DNA of 64,000 nucleotides from Giesbergeria sp. (GCF_028686475.1 NZ_JAQUCA010000006.1:1-64000), one strand, 5' to 3'. Positions 28,902-38,019 are shown, counted from the first letter of the stretch. The notes: generated by a model not told the origin, from the sequence alone. Numbers and translations: made by a program.

Positions 28902-29961
28902 TAATTGACGACTGAGACGCTGGCGTGGGTGCGCGCTCCGTAGTAGGGCTGGCTGGCAGCAAAAAAGGCGCTGCGTTGGCGATGCGGTGGCGTACCCGGT
29001 CCAGCAAGTTGTTGCGGGCAGCATCATACGCCCGGTTCAGGGCTTGGCCAAAGGCTACCTCATCAGCCGAGCCGTGGCTTTTGAACACCAAACCGCGCAA
29101 ACCCAACAAAGCCGCGCCGTTGTAGCGGCGATGGTCTAAGCGCTTTTTGAAGGCCGACAACACCGGATAGGACATCAGTGCAGCCAACTTCGTCCAGGGG
29201 TTGCGGGCAAATTCTTGCTTGAGAAAGCTGCTGACCATGCTGGCCAGCCCTTCGCTGGTTTTGAGGGCCACATTGCCGACAAAGCCATCACAGACCACAA
29301 TATCGGTCGTGCCTTTGAAGATGTCATTGCCCTCGACATTGCCAAAGAAACGGATGCTGCCCGCCTCACCCGCATGGCGCAGCAATTCACCGGCTTTTTT
29401 AATCACTTCGCTGCCTTTGATGGCCTCGGAGCCAATGTTGAGCAGCCCAACGGTAGGTTGTTCTTGGCCTTTGAGTACCGTGTCTAATGCCGAGCCCATG
29501 ATGGCAAATTGCAGCAGGTGCAACTCGGTGCAATCGACATTCGCGCCCAAATCCAGCACCGTGGTGGAGCCACCCAAAGCATTGGGGATTTGGCCCGCAA
29601 TCGCCGGACGGTCAATGCCATCCAGTGTTTTGAGGATGTAGCGGGCAATCGCCATCAGTGCGCCCGTATTACCTGCCGAAACGGCCGCTGCCGCCGTGCC
29701 TTCTTTCACCTGTTGAATTGCTACGCGCATGGAGGAATTTTTTTTGCGCCGCAAGGCAATCTCTACCGGGTCATCCATCGTTACCACTTCGCTGGCGTGG
29801 ATGGCCTGCGCGCGCTCGTGGGTAAAGCTTTGTAAAGCCTCGGGCAGCCCCACCAGCAACAAACGCGCGTCAGGGTGCTCGTCCAGAAACCGGCGGCACG
29901 CCGCCAAAGTGACGCGGGGGCCGTGGTCACCCCCCATGCAATCGACAGCCAGAGTAATCAT
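28891..29961 (-). CDS. plsX: PlsX, acyl-ACP:phosphate acyltransferase
   Basis: Makes acyl phosphate from acyl-ACP for phospholipid synthesis. From the ATG at 29961 the product is 356 residues, starting [20 protein letters not shown]. Typical segments include [31 protein letters not shown] and [15 protein letters not shown]. The ORF start at 30021 adds unrelated residues. The last few codons (ITPS, then TGA) run into the palindrome at the edge of the IscB element, so the native C-terminus was probably replaced on insertion; the catalytic core is unaffected. Confidence 0.95.
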   Translation of the reverse strand: MITLAVDCMGGDHGPRVTLAACRRFLDEHPDARLLLVGLPEALQSFTHERAQAIHASEVVTMDDPVEIALRRKKNSSMRVAIQQVKEGTAAAAVSAGNTGALMAIARYILKTLDGIDRPAIAGQIPNALGGSTTVLDLGANVDCTELHLLQFAIMGSALDTVLKGQEQPTVGLLNIGSEAIKGSEVIKKAGELLRHAGEAGSIRFFGNVEGNDIFKGTTDIVVCDGFVGNVALKTSEGLASMVSSFLKQEFARNPWTKLAALMSYPVLSAFKKRLDHRRYNGAALLGLRGLVFKSHGSADEVAFGQALNRAYDAARNNLLDRVRHRIANAAPFLLPASPTTERAPTPASQSSITPS

Positions 29962-30019
29962 GGAACAAATGTGGGGCTGTTCATGCAGCCAGTTCAAGAA
30001 AGAAAGCAGCGGGAAAAGC

Positions 30020-30057
30020 AAAGGCCCGTGCTACAAAACAAGTAGCCACGGGCCTTT
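30020..30057. terminator. strong hairpin between rpmF and plsX
   Basis: AAAGGCCCGTG pairs with (C)ACGGGCCTTT, continued by CTAC/GTAG across one bulged base, giving about 15 bp with a 7 nt loop. On the minus strand it ends CCTTTGCTTTTCCC, a modest U-rich tail. It may partly terminate the yceD-rpmF transcript, so plsX and the genes behind it may rely on read-through or their own promoter in 29962-30019. Confidence 0.55.
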
Positions 30058-30081
30058 GGAGGTATGAAGGTCTGGATGCGG

Positions 30082-30264
30082 TCAGGCAGCAGATTTATTC
30101 TTCAGCACTTGGCGGCCACGGTAAAAGCCGTTGGGGCTGATGTGGTGGCGCAGGTGGATTTCGCCGGTGGTGGCTTCGACAGCAATGCCAGGCACGTTCA
30201 GGGCATTGTGCGAACGGTGCATACCGCGCTTGGAAGGGGATTTTTTGTTCTGTTGGACAGCCAT
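30082..30264 (-). CDS. rpmF: 50S ribosomal protein L32
   Basis: 60-residue ribosomal protein beginning [20 protein letters not shown], without the zinc-binding Cys residues found in some L32 forms. It sits between yceD and plsX in the order conserved across proteobacteria. A strong hairpin follows at 30020-30057. Confidence 0.96.
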   Translation of the reverse strand: MAVQQNKKSPSKRGMHRSHNALNVPGIAVEATTGEIHLRHHISPNGFYRGRQVLKNKSAA

Positions 30265-30365
30265 GATGGGCTCCTGGTCTTAAAAAGGGGTTGGTAAAAA
30301 CGCGAGAGGCCCATTCAAAAGACACGAGGTGGGATTCGCGCGAAGCCTAAGATTATAGCAAAGGC

Positions 30366-30920
30366 TTAATTTTGCCCTTTGGCAACGCGCAAACTGGCCA
30401 AAGCGGCAAAGGGATTGGGCTTTTCGGCGTTGGCCGCTTCAAAATCTTCGTCGCTGGAGGCCAGCGGCACCGATTCGGGGCACTCTTCATGGCGCGGCAC
30501 GACCGGCAGGGCCATGAGCAGCTCGTCTTCTATCAGGGTGTGCAGGTCAAAATCTGGCTCTAGGGCCAACAGGTCTTCTTCAAACTCTTCGTCCAGCGCT
30601 TCGGCGGTGGCCTCGTCGGGCACAAAGCGAAACGAACGCTCTACCAGCAATGGCACATCGACCGGCCCCAAGCAGCGTTGGCACAGCATCGGGAAGGTGG
30701 CCTCGACCCGCAAATGCAGCCAAGGCTGGTGGCCGTTGCCGCCGTCCGAGAGCATCTCGGCGTCGGCTTGCCAGTCCACACGCAAATTCGGGTGCAGCAA
30801 GCCGTGGGCCTCTTCGGCCAAACGGGTGTATCTGAGCAGGGTTTCGTGGTTGGCTAAATGCCCACCGGCCTGTGCAAAGGCTTTGATGTCCAGTTTTTCG
30901 GGGTGAAAGGTCTTGCTCAT
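30366..30920 (-). CDS. yceD: YceD/DUF177 protein, 23S rRNA accumulation factor
   Basis: 184 residues from the ATG at 30920 (MSKTFHPEKLDIKAFAQAGG). The family signature is the Cys pair in LCQRCLGPVDVPL, followed by an acidic stretch (EALDEEFEEDLLALEPDFDL) and NPFAALASLRVAKGQN at the end. YceD proteins affect 23S rRNA levels, and the gene lies upstream of rpmF as usual. It diverges from maf across only 27 nt. Confidence 0.9.
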   Translation of the reverse strand: MSKTFHPEKLDIKAFAQAGGHLANHETLLRYTRLAEEAHGLLHPNLRVDWQADAEMLSDGGNGHQPWLHLRVEATFPMLCQRCLGPVDVPLLVERSFRFVPDEATAEALDEEFEEDLLALEPDFDLHTLIEDELLMALPVVPRHEECPESVPLASSDEDFEAANAEKPNPFAALASLRVAKGQN

Positions 30921-30947
30921 GGTGTGCAGTGTAAGAGAATTACCACC

Positions 30948-31547
30948 ATGCAAGCTTTTTTTCCCCTACAACGCCCACTGGTGCTGGGTTCGACTTCGCG
31001 TTACCGGCGCGAGCTGTTGCAACGTCTGCAATTGCCCTTTGATGTGGCCGCCCCCGAGGTGGATGAAACCCCACAACCCGGCGAAGCCCCTGCCGCACTG
31101 GCACAACGTTTGGCCTTGGCCAAAGCCCATGCGGTGGCCAGCTGCTACCCCGAAGCCGTGGTGATTGGCTCGGACCAAGTGGCCGATTTGGCGGGTCATG
31201 CGCTGGGCAAACCGGGCAACCACGAACGTGCCGTAACCCAACTGGGCATGATGAGCGGCCATACGGTGATTTTTCAAACCGCTGTGGCGGTGGTGTGCCA
31301 TGCCACCGGCTTTGAACAGCTAGAGCTGGCCCCGGTGGAGGTGCGCTTTCGTACCTTATCCGAGGACGAAATTGAACGCTACCTGCGCGCCGAACAGCCC
31401 TACGACTGCGCGGGCAGTGCCAAGAGCGAAGGCTTGGGCATCAGCTTGCTCGATGCCATCCTCAGTGATGACCCCACGGCCCTGATTGGCCTGCCTTTGA
31501 TTCGCACCTGCCGCCTGCTGCGTGCTGCCGGAATCATCTTGCCATGA
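30948..31547 (+). CDS. Maf/YceF-type nucleotide pyrophosphatase
   Basis: 199-residue Maf-superfamily hydrolase of non-canonical or modified nucleoside triphosphates (YceF subgroup acts on m7GTP). The start MQAFFPLQRPLVLGSTSRYR carries the SxSxxR substrate motif. VIGSDQVADL, RTLSEDEIERYL and CAGSAKSEGLGI follow. The ORF start at 30858 runs through yceD and is rejected. It overlaps the next gene by 4 nt. Confidence 0.92.
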   Translation: MQAFFPLQRPLVLGSTSRYRRELLQRLQLPFDVAAPEVDETPQPGEAPAALAQRLALAKAHAVASCYPEAVVIGSDQVADLAGHALGKPGNHERAVTQLGMMSGHTVIFQTAVAVVCHATGFEQLELAPVEVRFRTLSEDEIERYLRAEQPYDCAGSAKSEGLGISLLDAILSDDPTALIGLPLIRTCRLLRAAGIILP

Positions 31548-32338
31548 GTGCGCCCATAGCAAACCAGCAGGGGCGCGGCAGCCTGTATTTGGTGCCTGCG
31601 CCCTTGGATTTTGGCTGTGCCAGCCAAGCCGCTTTAACCGACAGCCTGCCCACGGCCACGCTGGCCACCGCAGCGCGGCTGACGCATTGGGTGTGTGAAA
31701 ACGCCAAAAGCACCCGCGCCTACCTGAAGCGGATAGAGGCCCTGCATCCCTTGGCGCAAGCACTGCAAGCACAACACATCATCGAGCTGCCGCGCGAAGC
31801 GCACAAAAAAGGCGACCACGGCGACAAGGGCAGCGCAGTATTTGATGCCCGCCCCCTGTTGGCCCCCGCTTTGGCTGGGCACGATATGGGGCTGGTCAGT
31901 GAGGCGGGGATGCCCGCTGTGGCCGACCCCGGTAGCTCGGTGGTGCGTGCCGCGCACGATTTGGGCCTGAACGTAGTGCCCTTGGTGGGGCCGGTATCGT
32001 TGTTGTTGGCGTTAGCAGCCAGTGGCTTGAATGGGCAAAACTTTGCTTTTGTCGGCTACCTGCCGCAAGATGCCGCCGAACGCACCCAGCGCATTCGCGC
32101 TTTAGAAAGTTTGGCGCTGCAAACCGGGCAAACCCAGTTGTTTATTGAAACCCCCTACCGCAATGCCGCGCTGTTGCAGGCTTTGCTGCACAGTTTGGGG
32201 CCAAATACCCGGCTGGCACTGGCCAGCGGCCTGACGCTGGCGCAGGCGCGCATCCAAAGCATGGCAGTGCGCCAATGGCGACAACACCCCGAAGCCCCCG
32301 ACAAACACACCCCGGTGGTGTTTGCGATTGGCCGTTGA
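31544..32338 (+). CDS. RsmI-like SAM-dependent methyltransferase
   Basis: 264-residue tetrapyrrole-methylase-fold protein of the RsmI-related family. Motifs: LYLVPAPLDFG at the start, CENAKSTRAYLKRI, GLVSEAGMPAVADPGS (SAM site), VPLVGPVSLLLALAASGLNGQ and IETPYRNAALLQAL. It is a second, shorter type than the classical RsmI that methylates C1402 of 16S rRNA, so the substrate is uncertain. It is coupled to maf by a 4 nt overlap and converges on the ZIP gene. Confidence 0.88.
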   Translation: MSAPIANQQGRGSLYLVPAPLDFGCASQAALTDSLPTATLATAARLTHWVCENAKSTRAYLKRIEALHPLAQALQAQHIIELPREAHKKGDHGDKGSAVFDARPLLAPALAGHDMGLVSEAGMPAVADPGSSVVRAAHDLGLNVVPLVGPVSLLLALAASGLNGQNFAFVGYLPQDAAERTQRIRALESLALQTGQTQLFIETPYRNAALLQALLHSLGPNTRLALASGLTLAQARIQSMAVRQWRQHPEAPDKHTPVVFAIGR

Positions 32339-32363
32339 CCACAGCTGCTACTACTGACTACTG

Positions 32364-33254
32364 TTAGTGGCTGTGCGCCATGCTACTGAGCAGCACCACT
32401 ACGGCCATGCCTAGCAGCAGCCACGCAATTTGAGCGGCAGTTTCGCGGGCGGTGAGGCGCTTTTGCAGTTGCGGGATTAAATCGGCCAAGGCGACGTAAA
32501 TAAAACTGCTAGAGGTCAAGGCCAAGAAATACGGCAACCAGTCTTGCAACTGTGCCAATAAAAAGTAGCCCAACAGGCCACCAATCGCCGTGACAGCCCC
32601 GGCCAAAGACACCTTGAGCAAGGCCATGCGGCGGCTGGCACTGCTTTGGCGCAACACGACCAAATCACCGATGTGGTGCGGTACTTCGTGCGCCAGTACC
32701 GCCACGGCAGCAATCAACCCCAAACGCATATCGGCCATAAAGGCCGAGGCAATCAATACACCATCGCCAAAGCAATGCACGCTGTCGCCAGTGAGGAGCG
32801 TCCAGCCGCCAGTGCGCGGCCCATGTGCGTGGGCATGGTGGCTATGCCCATGCTGGTGGTGGTGATGATGATTATCGTGGTGGTGCCGGTCTTCTGCGCC
32901 ATGCTCGTGCCGGGCTGGGCTGTGTGCATGGCCCACTGGGTGGGGGCTGGGTGCGCCGTGGTTATGCTCATGGCCGTGGTGCCAAAGTTCGGCCTTGTCC
33001 AGCAAAAAGAAAAACACCAAGCCCACCAGCAGCACAGCAAACAAATCGTGCGCGCCCGCTTGGCTCTCAAAGGCTTCGGGCAGCAGGTGCATGAAGGAGG
33101 TGGCCAACAGCGCCCCCGCAGCCAAACTGAGCAGGTACTGTGGCCCCAAGCTGTCACTGCGCCCGCCAAAAGAGGTCCGCAATAACAGGGCCGCAATCCA
33201 GACACTGCCAATGCCAGTGACCAAGGTAGCCAGCAAAATAACCAACAACAGCAT
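32364..33254 (-). CDS. ZIP-family metal transporter
   Basis: 296-residue inner-membrane transporter for zinc or another divalent metal. There are about eight membrane segments, with a large His-rich loop between the third and fourth (HHDNHHHHHQHGHSHH within about 120-150). The ZIP core has DSVHCFGDGVLIASAF and LAHEVPHHIGDLVVL, carrying the His/Glu/Asp metal ligands. Its start lies 2 nt from the ihfA stop, so it may ride on the pheT-ihfA transcript. MerR, usually next to ihfA in this lineage, is not here. Confidence 0.9.
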   Translation of the reverse strand: MLLLVILLATLVTGIGSVWIAALLLRTSFGGRSDSLGPQYLLSLAAGALLATSFMHLLPEAFESQAGAHDLFAVLLVGLVFFFLLDKAELWHHGHEHNHGAPSPHPVGHAHSPARHEHGAEDRHHHDNHHHHHQHGHSHHAHAHGPRTGGWTLLTGDSVHCFGDGVLIASAFMADMRLGLIAAVAVLAHEVPHHIGDLVVLRQSSASRRMALLKVSLAGAVTAIGGLLGYFLLAQLQDWLPYFLALTSSSFIYVALADLIPQLQKRLTARETAAQIAWLLLGMAVVVLLSSMAHSH

Positions 33255-33256
33255 GG

Positions 33257-33598
33257 TTACAACACAGTACCAGTACCCTGGGGATTCGGGGCGTGCGCTT
33301 GCACCTGTTCTTTGAGCTTTTCGCTGGCATGGAAGGTCACGACACGCCGCGCCCGAATCGGTGCTGGCGCGCCAGTGCGCGGGTTGCGTCCCGGACGGGG
33401 TGACTTGCTACGCACCTGAAAATTGCCAAACCCTAGCAGCTTGACCTCTTGGCCCTCAATCAGCTGCTTGGCTATCAAGCCAAAAAAGGTATCGACTATT
33501 TCTTGGGCATCGCGCTTGTTAAGCACCACTTCTTGCTGCAACAGCTCGATCAGTTGGGCTTTGGTCAGCGCCGGACTGGCGCAGGGCTGGGAGGACAT
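33257..33598 (-). CDS. ihfA: IHF alpha subunit
   Basis: 113-residue DNA-bending protein of the HU/IHF family starting MSSQPCASPALTKAQLIELL. The arm motif GRNPRTGAPAPI and the segment LLGFGNFQVRSK identify IHF-alpha. It follows pheT by 4 nt, the universal pheST-ihfA order. The longer ORF (33670) runs into pheT and is rejected. Confidence 0.95.
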   Translation of the reverse strand: MSSQPCASPALTKAQLIELLQQEVVLNKRDAQEIVDTFFGLIAKQLIEGQEVKLLGFGNFQVRSKSPRPGRNPRTGAPAPIRARRVVTFHASEKLKEQVQAHAPNPQGTGTVL

Positions 33599-33602
33599 GG
33601 CA

Positions 33603-36050
33603 TTACACCCGCAAGCGGGCTCCGGTTTGTTCAACCAATTTTGCCACCACAGCGGCCACGGCGGCCTCAATCTCGGCCTCGGTCAGGGTGGCTTCGCCAC
33701 TGCCCAAGGTCAGGCGCACGGCCAGACTCTTCTCTCCAACGGCCAAGCCGGTCGCAGGTGCCACTTCAGCCCCTTTGACTGGCTTGGGACGATAGACATC
33801 GAACAACACCGCTTGGCGCAGCATCTCGGGCGCAACAGCCGATTCAATCGCCGCCATGAGCTGGGCATGGCTGACCTGTTCAGCCACCACCACGGCCACA
33901 TCACGCTGCACTGGTTGGTGCTTGGGCACGGTTTTCAACTGGGGCACGTTGCGTTGCAACACCGCATCCAATTCCAACTCAAACACGATGGGCGCTTGGG
34001 GCAATTCCCACGATTGGCGCCACTGTGGGTGCAATTCGCCCACAAAACCAATCGCTTTGCCATCCAACGACACGCGGGCGCAACGGCCAGGGTGCATGGC
34101 GGGGTGGGTAGCAGGTTCAAATTGGGCCTTGAAAGGGGACAACAGGGCCTCGACATCGCCTTTCAGGTCGAAGAAGTCCACCGCTTGCTCTTTGCGGCCC
34201 CATTGCAGGCTATCGGCGGGGCCAAAAGCCAAGCCTGCTACCCGCATGGGCTGGTCAAAGCCTTGCACGGTGGTGTCGCTGTTGGGCACGGTGGCATCGC
34301 GCAAGAACACACGACCCAACTCAAACACGCGCACGCGCTCGGCGCGGCGGTCCACGTTGAATTTGAGCACCTGCAACAGTGAACCCAGCAAGGAGGAGCG
34401 CATCACGCCCATTTGGCTGGCAATTGGGTTGAGCAGCTTAATCGGCTGGGCGTTGCCTGCCAACTCGCGCTCCCAACGCTCATCCACAAAACTGAAGTTG
34501 ATGGTTTCTTGGTAGCCCAGTGCAGCCAATTGGCGGCGCACCGCAAAGGCACTGCGGCGGTTTTCGGCGCGCAGTTTGGCGGTGATGGGGGCCAGTGGTG
34601 GCGTGGTGGGCAAGTGCTTGTAGCCCACCATGCGGGCGACTTCTTCAATCAGGTCTTCTTCGATAGTCAGGTCAAAGCGGTAGGAGGGCGGTGTGACGGT
34701 CAACACACCATCGCCCTCTTGCACTGGCAAACCCAAACCACGCAAGGCAGCGGCGCATTGTTGCTGCGTAACGGCCATGCCCAACACCTTGGCACAGCGG
34801 GCGACGCGCAAGGTAACCGCGCTGCGCTCAGGCAAGGTGGTTTGCTGGTCGTCGATGGGGCCAACCACGGTGTCGGGGGTACCACAAATTTCCAGCACCA
34901 ATTGGGTGATGCGCTCGATATGCTCAACGGTATGTGCTGGGTCAACGCCGCGCTCAAAACGATGGCCCGCATCGGTAGAGAAGTTATAACGGCGCGAACG
35001 GCCCGCAATGGCTTTGGGCCACCAGAAGGCTGCCTCGATGTAGATGTGGCGCGTATCGTCCGACACCGCTGTGGCATCGCCGCCCATGATGCCCGCCAGC
35101 GATTCAACTTGGTGCTCATCGGCAATCACACCCACTTGGGCATCTACCGTCACGGTGTTGCCGTTGAGCAGCTTGAGCTGTTCGCCCGGCTGGCCCCAAC
35201 GCACTTGCAGGCCCCCGTGGATTTTGTCCAAATCAAAAATATGCGAGGGGCGGCCCAACTCGAACATCACATAATTGGAGATGTCCACCAGCGGCGAGAC
35301 GCTGCGCTGACCACAACGGGCCAGTTTATCCACCATCCACTGCGGCGTGGCAGCGCGGGTATTCACGTTACGCACAATGCGCCCGCTGAAGCGGCCACAC
35401 AAATCGGGCGCTTGCACGGCCACGGGCAATTGGTCTGGGATGCCGACGGATACCGCCGGAAACTCCGGTTGCAGCAGCGGTGCGCCGGTCAGGGCCGAGA
35501 GTTCGCGCGCAATGCCATACACGCTCAAGCAGTGGGCCAAATTGGGGGTGAGCTTGAGCGTGAGCAGGGTATCGTCCAGCTTGAGGTACTGACGAATATC
35601 TTGGCCCACGGGGGCATCCAGCGGCAGCTCTAGCAGCCCGGCGCTGTCTTCCGAGATTTGCAACTCGCGCGCCGAACACAACATGCCTTGGCTTTCTACG
35701 CCACGCAGCTTGCCCAGCTTGATGCTGAAGGGCTTGCCATCTGCGCCGGGGGGCAGTTCGGCCCCCACCAAGGCGCAGGGGATTTTGATACCGACGCGGG
35801 CATTGGGCGCACCACAGACGATATTGAGCAGCGCGCCCTGTCCGGCATCCACTTGGCACACGCGCAGGCGGTCGGCATTCGGGTGCTGCACCGCCTCTTT
35901 AATCTCCCCGACCACAATGCGCGTGAACGGCGGTGCTACCGGCTGAAGCTCTTCGACTTCCAAACCAGCCATAGTCAGCGTTTCGGCCAGTTGGGCCGTG
36001 GTGAGCGGGGGGTTGCAAAATTCGCGCAACCAAGATTCAGGGAATTGCAT
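33603..36050 (-). CDS. pheT: phenylalanyl-tRNA synthetase beta subunit
   Basis: 815-residue beta subunit carrying the tRNA-binding (EMAP-like) N-terminal domain (GEIKEAVQHPNADRLRVCQVDAG), the B3/B4 editing domain, the B5 domain, the catalytically dead synthetase-like module, and a C-terminal anticodon-binding domain (VFDVYRPKPVKG is close: LFDVYRPKPVKGAEV). Length is normal for the family. It lies 57 nt after pheS. Confidence 0.96.
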   Translation of the reverse strand: MQFPESWLREFCNPPLTTAQLAETLTMAGLEVEELQPVAPPFTRIVVGEIKEAVQHPNADRLRVCQVDAGQGALLNIVCGAPNARVGIKIPCALVGAELPPGADGKPFSIKLGKLRGVESQGMLCSARELQISEDSAGLLELPLDAPVGQDIRQYLKLDDTLLTLKLTPNLAHCLSVYGIARELSALTGAPLLQPEFPAVSVGIPDQLPVAVQAPDLCGRFSGRIVRNVNTRAATPQWMVDKLARCGQRSVSPLVDISNYVMFELGRPSHIFDLDKIHGGLQVRWGQPGEQLKLLNGNTVTVDAQVGVIADEHQVESLAGIMGGDATAVSDDTRHIYIEAAFWWPKAIAGRSRRYNFSTDAGHRFERGVDPAHTVEHIERITQLVLEICGTPDTVVGPIDDQQTTLPERSAVTLRVARCAKVLGMAVTQQQCAAALRGLGLPVQEGDGVLTVTPPSYRFDLTIEEDLIEEVARMVGYKHLPTTPPLAPITAKLRAENRRSAFAVRRQLAALGYQETINFSFVDERWERELAGNAQPIKLLNPIASQMGVMRSSLLGSLLQVLKFNVDRRAERVRVFELGRVFLRDATVPNSDTTVQGFDQPMRVAGLAFGPADSLQWGRKEQAVDFFDLKGDVEALLSPFKAQFEPATHPAMHPGRCARVSLDGKAIGFVGELHPQWRQSWELPQAPIVFELELDAVLQRNVPQLKTVPKHQPVQRDVAVVVAEQVSHAQLMAAIESAVAPEMLRQAVLFDVYRPKPVKGAEVAPATGLAVGEKSLAVRLTLGSGEATLTEAEIEAAVAAVVAKLVEQTGARLRV

Positions 36051-36107
36051 AGTCAGACTCGGATACTTCAGGGGCCGGGCAGGGGAGCTGGAGGGGCTGG
36101 GTTCGCT

Positions 36108-37160
36108 TTATTGGAACTGCGACAAGAAACGGATATCGCCGTCAAAGAACAGGCGCAAATCATTCACGCCGTAGCGCAGCATGGTTAAACGGTCCATGCC
36201 CATGCCAAAGGCAAAGCCGATGTATTTTTCGGGGTCTAGGCCCATATTGCGTACCACGTTCGGATGCACTTGGCCCGAACCGGCCACTTCCAACCAACGG
36301 CCTGCCAAGGGGCCAGTTGGAAACTGAATGTCGATTTCGGCGCTAGGCTCGGTGAACGGAAAGAAGCTGGGGCGGAAACGCAGCACCAAATCATCACTTT
36401 CAAAAAAGGTGCGGCAAAAATCGGTAAAAACCACTTTCAGGTCTTTGAAGCTGACGTTCTCGCCAATCCACAAGCCTTCGCATTGGTGAAACATGGGCGA
36501 GTGCGTGGCATCGCTGTCCACACGGTAGGTGCGGCCCGGCACAATCACGCGGATTTCCGGCATGGACTGACCGGCATCCATCAGGTGACGGTACTGCTTG
36601 ACGTGCTGCACCGCATGGCGCACCTGCACCGGGCTGGTGTGGGTACGTAGCAAATTAGGCGCTGTGGCCGAACCGCCTTCGACATAAAAAGTGTCGTGCA
36701 TGGAGCGCGCGGGGTGGTCTTCGGGGGTGTTGAGCGCCGTGAAGTTGAACCAGTCGGCCTCAATTTCTGGGCCTTCGGCCACGTCAAAACCCATCGAGCC
36801 AAAAATGCCCTCAATGCGCTCTTGCGTCAGGGAGACGGGGTGCAAGCCCCCCATGCCGCGCTGGCGACCGGGCAGGCTCACATCCAACGCCTCGGCCTTG
36901 AGTTGGAGTTGCAACTCGACATCGGCCAGCGCTTGGCGGCGCGCGGTCAGGGCGGCTTCAATGGCTTGCTTGGCCAAGTTGATGGCCGCGCCGCGCGATT
37001 TTTTTTCTTCTACCGACAGCTGCGCCATGCCCTTCATCAGCTCGGTGATGCGTCCAGCTTTGCCCAAAAACTGCGCCTTGGCGTTTTCTAGCTCGGCGGG
37101 GGTGGCACTTTGCGCGAACAACTGCTGTGCGCTTTCGGCCAGAGAGTCCAACTCGTTCAT
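36108..37160 (-). CDS. pheS: phenylalanyl-tRNA synthetase alpha subunit
   Basis: 350-residue catalytic subunit. It starts with a coiled-coil arm ([20 protein letters not shown]). Class II motif 2 lies in [15 protein letters not shown], and motif 3 in [27 protein letters not shown]-like [19 protein letters not shown] is present. Upstream is a strong 12 bp hairpin that may attenuate pheST expression. No Phe-rich leader peptide was found. Confidence 0.96.
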   Translation of the reverse strand: MNELDSLAESAQQLFAQSATPAELENAKAQFLGKAGRITELMKGMAQLSVEEKKSRGAAINLAKQAIEAALTARRQALADVELQLQLKAEALDVSLPGRQRGMGGLHPVSLTQERIEGIFGSMGFDVAEGPEIEADWFNFTALNTPEDHPARSMHDTFYVEGGSATAPNLLRTHTSPVQVRHAVQHVKQYRHLMDAGQSMPEIRVIVPGRTYRVDSDATHSPMFHQCEGLWIGENVSFKDLKVVFTDFCRTFFESDDLVLRFRPSFFPFTEPSAEIDIQFPTGPLAGRWLEVAGSGQVHPNVVRNMGLDPEKYIGFAFGMGMDRLTMLRYGVNDLRLFFDGDIRFLSQFQ

Positions 37161-37180
37161 GATTTTTGCTCTTGAAAAGG

Positions 37181-37251
37181 CACAAGGGCTAGTGCTTTTG
37201 CAAGCCTAGCCCTTGTGGTTAGTGCGCTCACAGCTACTGCGGGCAGTAGCT
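37181..37251 (-). promoter_or_regulatory. two hairpins between rplT and pheS
   Basis: In the rplT-pheS gap the minus strand first forms AGCTACTG-CCCG-CAGTAGCT (37251-37232, 8 bp), then CACAAGGGCTAG/CTAGCCCTTGTG (37217-37181, 12 bp perfect, 13 nt loop), followed by CCTTTTC. The U-run is short, so it may be a partial terminator or processing site that lowers pheST relative to rplT. Confidence 0.55.
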
Positions 37252-37264
37252 ACGGCTATGAAAC

Positions 37265-37624
37265 TCAAGCAGCCAGTTTGGCCTTGACTTGTTCCACGAT
37301 GGCGCCAAAGGCGGCCTTGTCATGCACGGCCAAATCGGCCAGCATTTTGCGGTCAATTTCGATGGCGGCTTTTTTCAGGCCGTTGGCAAATTGGCTGTAG
37401 GTCAGGCCCAATTCACGCGCACCGGCGTTGATACGGGCAATCCACAATTGGCGGAAAACGCGCTTGCGGTTACGACGGTCACGGTAGGCGTATTGGCCGG
37501 CCTTCATCACCGCCTGTTTGGCGATGCGATAGACGTTACCACGACGACCACGGAAACCCTTGGCCAGTTTCAGAACTTTTTTGTGACGGGCATGGGCCGT
37601 TACACCACGTTTGACGCGAGGCAT
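37265..37624 (-). CDS. rplT: 50S ribosomal protein L20
   Basis: 119-residue rRNA-binding protein starting [20 protein letters not shown]. It is essential for early 50S assembly and, in studied bacteria, represses its own operon by binding the mRNA near rpmI. It lies 26 nt after rpmI. Confidence 0.97.
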   Translation of the reverse strand: MPRVKRGVTAHARHKKVLKLAKGFRGRRGNVYRIAKQAVMKAGQYAYRDRRNRKRVFRQLWIARINAGARELGLTYSQFANGLKKAAIEIDRKMLADLAVHDKAAFGAIVEQVKAKLAA

Positions 37625-37650
37625 GTGTTTACTCCTTGTTCGTCAGTGAA

Positions 37651-37854
37651 TTACAAGCCGCACTTGGGCAGCATCTGCGCCATGTGACCCATATTGGTCT
37701 CATGCACGGCAGCCACACCACGCAACTGGCGCTTGTTCTTGGTGGTCTTCTTGGTCAAAATGTGACGCTTGAAGGCATGGCCGCGCTTAACGGTACCACC
37801 TGGACGAACGCGAAAGCGCTTTTTAGCGCTGCTCTTGGTCTTCATTTTGGGCAT
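37651..37854 (-). CDS. rpmI: 50S ribosomal protein L35
   Basis: 67-residue protein [20 protein letters not shown], ending MLPKCGL. The ATG at 37854 has a good GGAGC-type site upstream. The longer ORF to 37923 is rejected. It sits between infC and rplT. Confidence 0.97.
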   Translation of the reverse strand: MPKMKTKSSAKKRFRVRPGGTVKRGHAFKRHILTKKTTKNKRQLRGVAAVHETNMGHMAQMLPKCGL

Positions 37855-37931
37855 GTGAATGCTCCTTTGATTGTGCTCGTGAGGCGTTTGCAAACCTTTG
37901 CAAACTTGTTGGCCCCGAGACACTTCTGATT

Positions 37932-38019
37932 GGCAGGCCCCAAGCCTGCCACAAAGGGCGCGCTAGGCGCGCCCTTTGGTTTCCTGCATTGGCCACCCAC
38001 TGAGGGTAGCCAGTGCAGG
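37932..38019 (-). promoter_or_regulatory. three tandem hairpins in the infC-rpmI spacer
   Basis: Directly after the infC stop the minus strand can form three stems. The first is a roughly 16 bp stem with two wobble pairs (38019-37983). The second is AAAGGGCGCGC/GCGCGCCCTTT (37977-37953, 11 bp perfect, 3 nt loop). The third is GGCAGGC/GCCTGCC (37950-37932, 7 bp). In E. coli the L20 repressor acts on structured RNA in this part of the operon, so an L20-binding or attenuation role is plausible, but the structures differ and this is inference. Confidence 0.5.

Noticed and set aside
28799-28920. GCGTCTCA/TGAGACGC as the true ends (inverted repeats) of the IscB element
   Set aside because: The repeats enclose only about 120 nt and exclude iscB itself; IS200/IS605-type elements lack terminal inverted repeats. 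Chance or an RNA stem is more likely.
37161-37264. Phe-rich leader peptide for pheST attenuation
   Set aside because: All frames of the rplT-pheS gap were read on the minus strand; no short ORF with clustered Phe codons exists, only hairpins.
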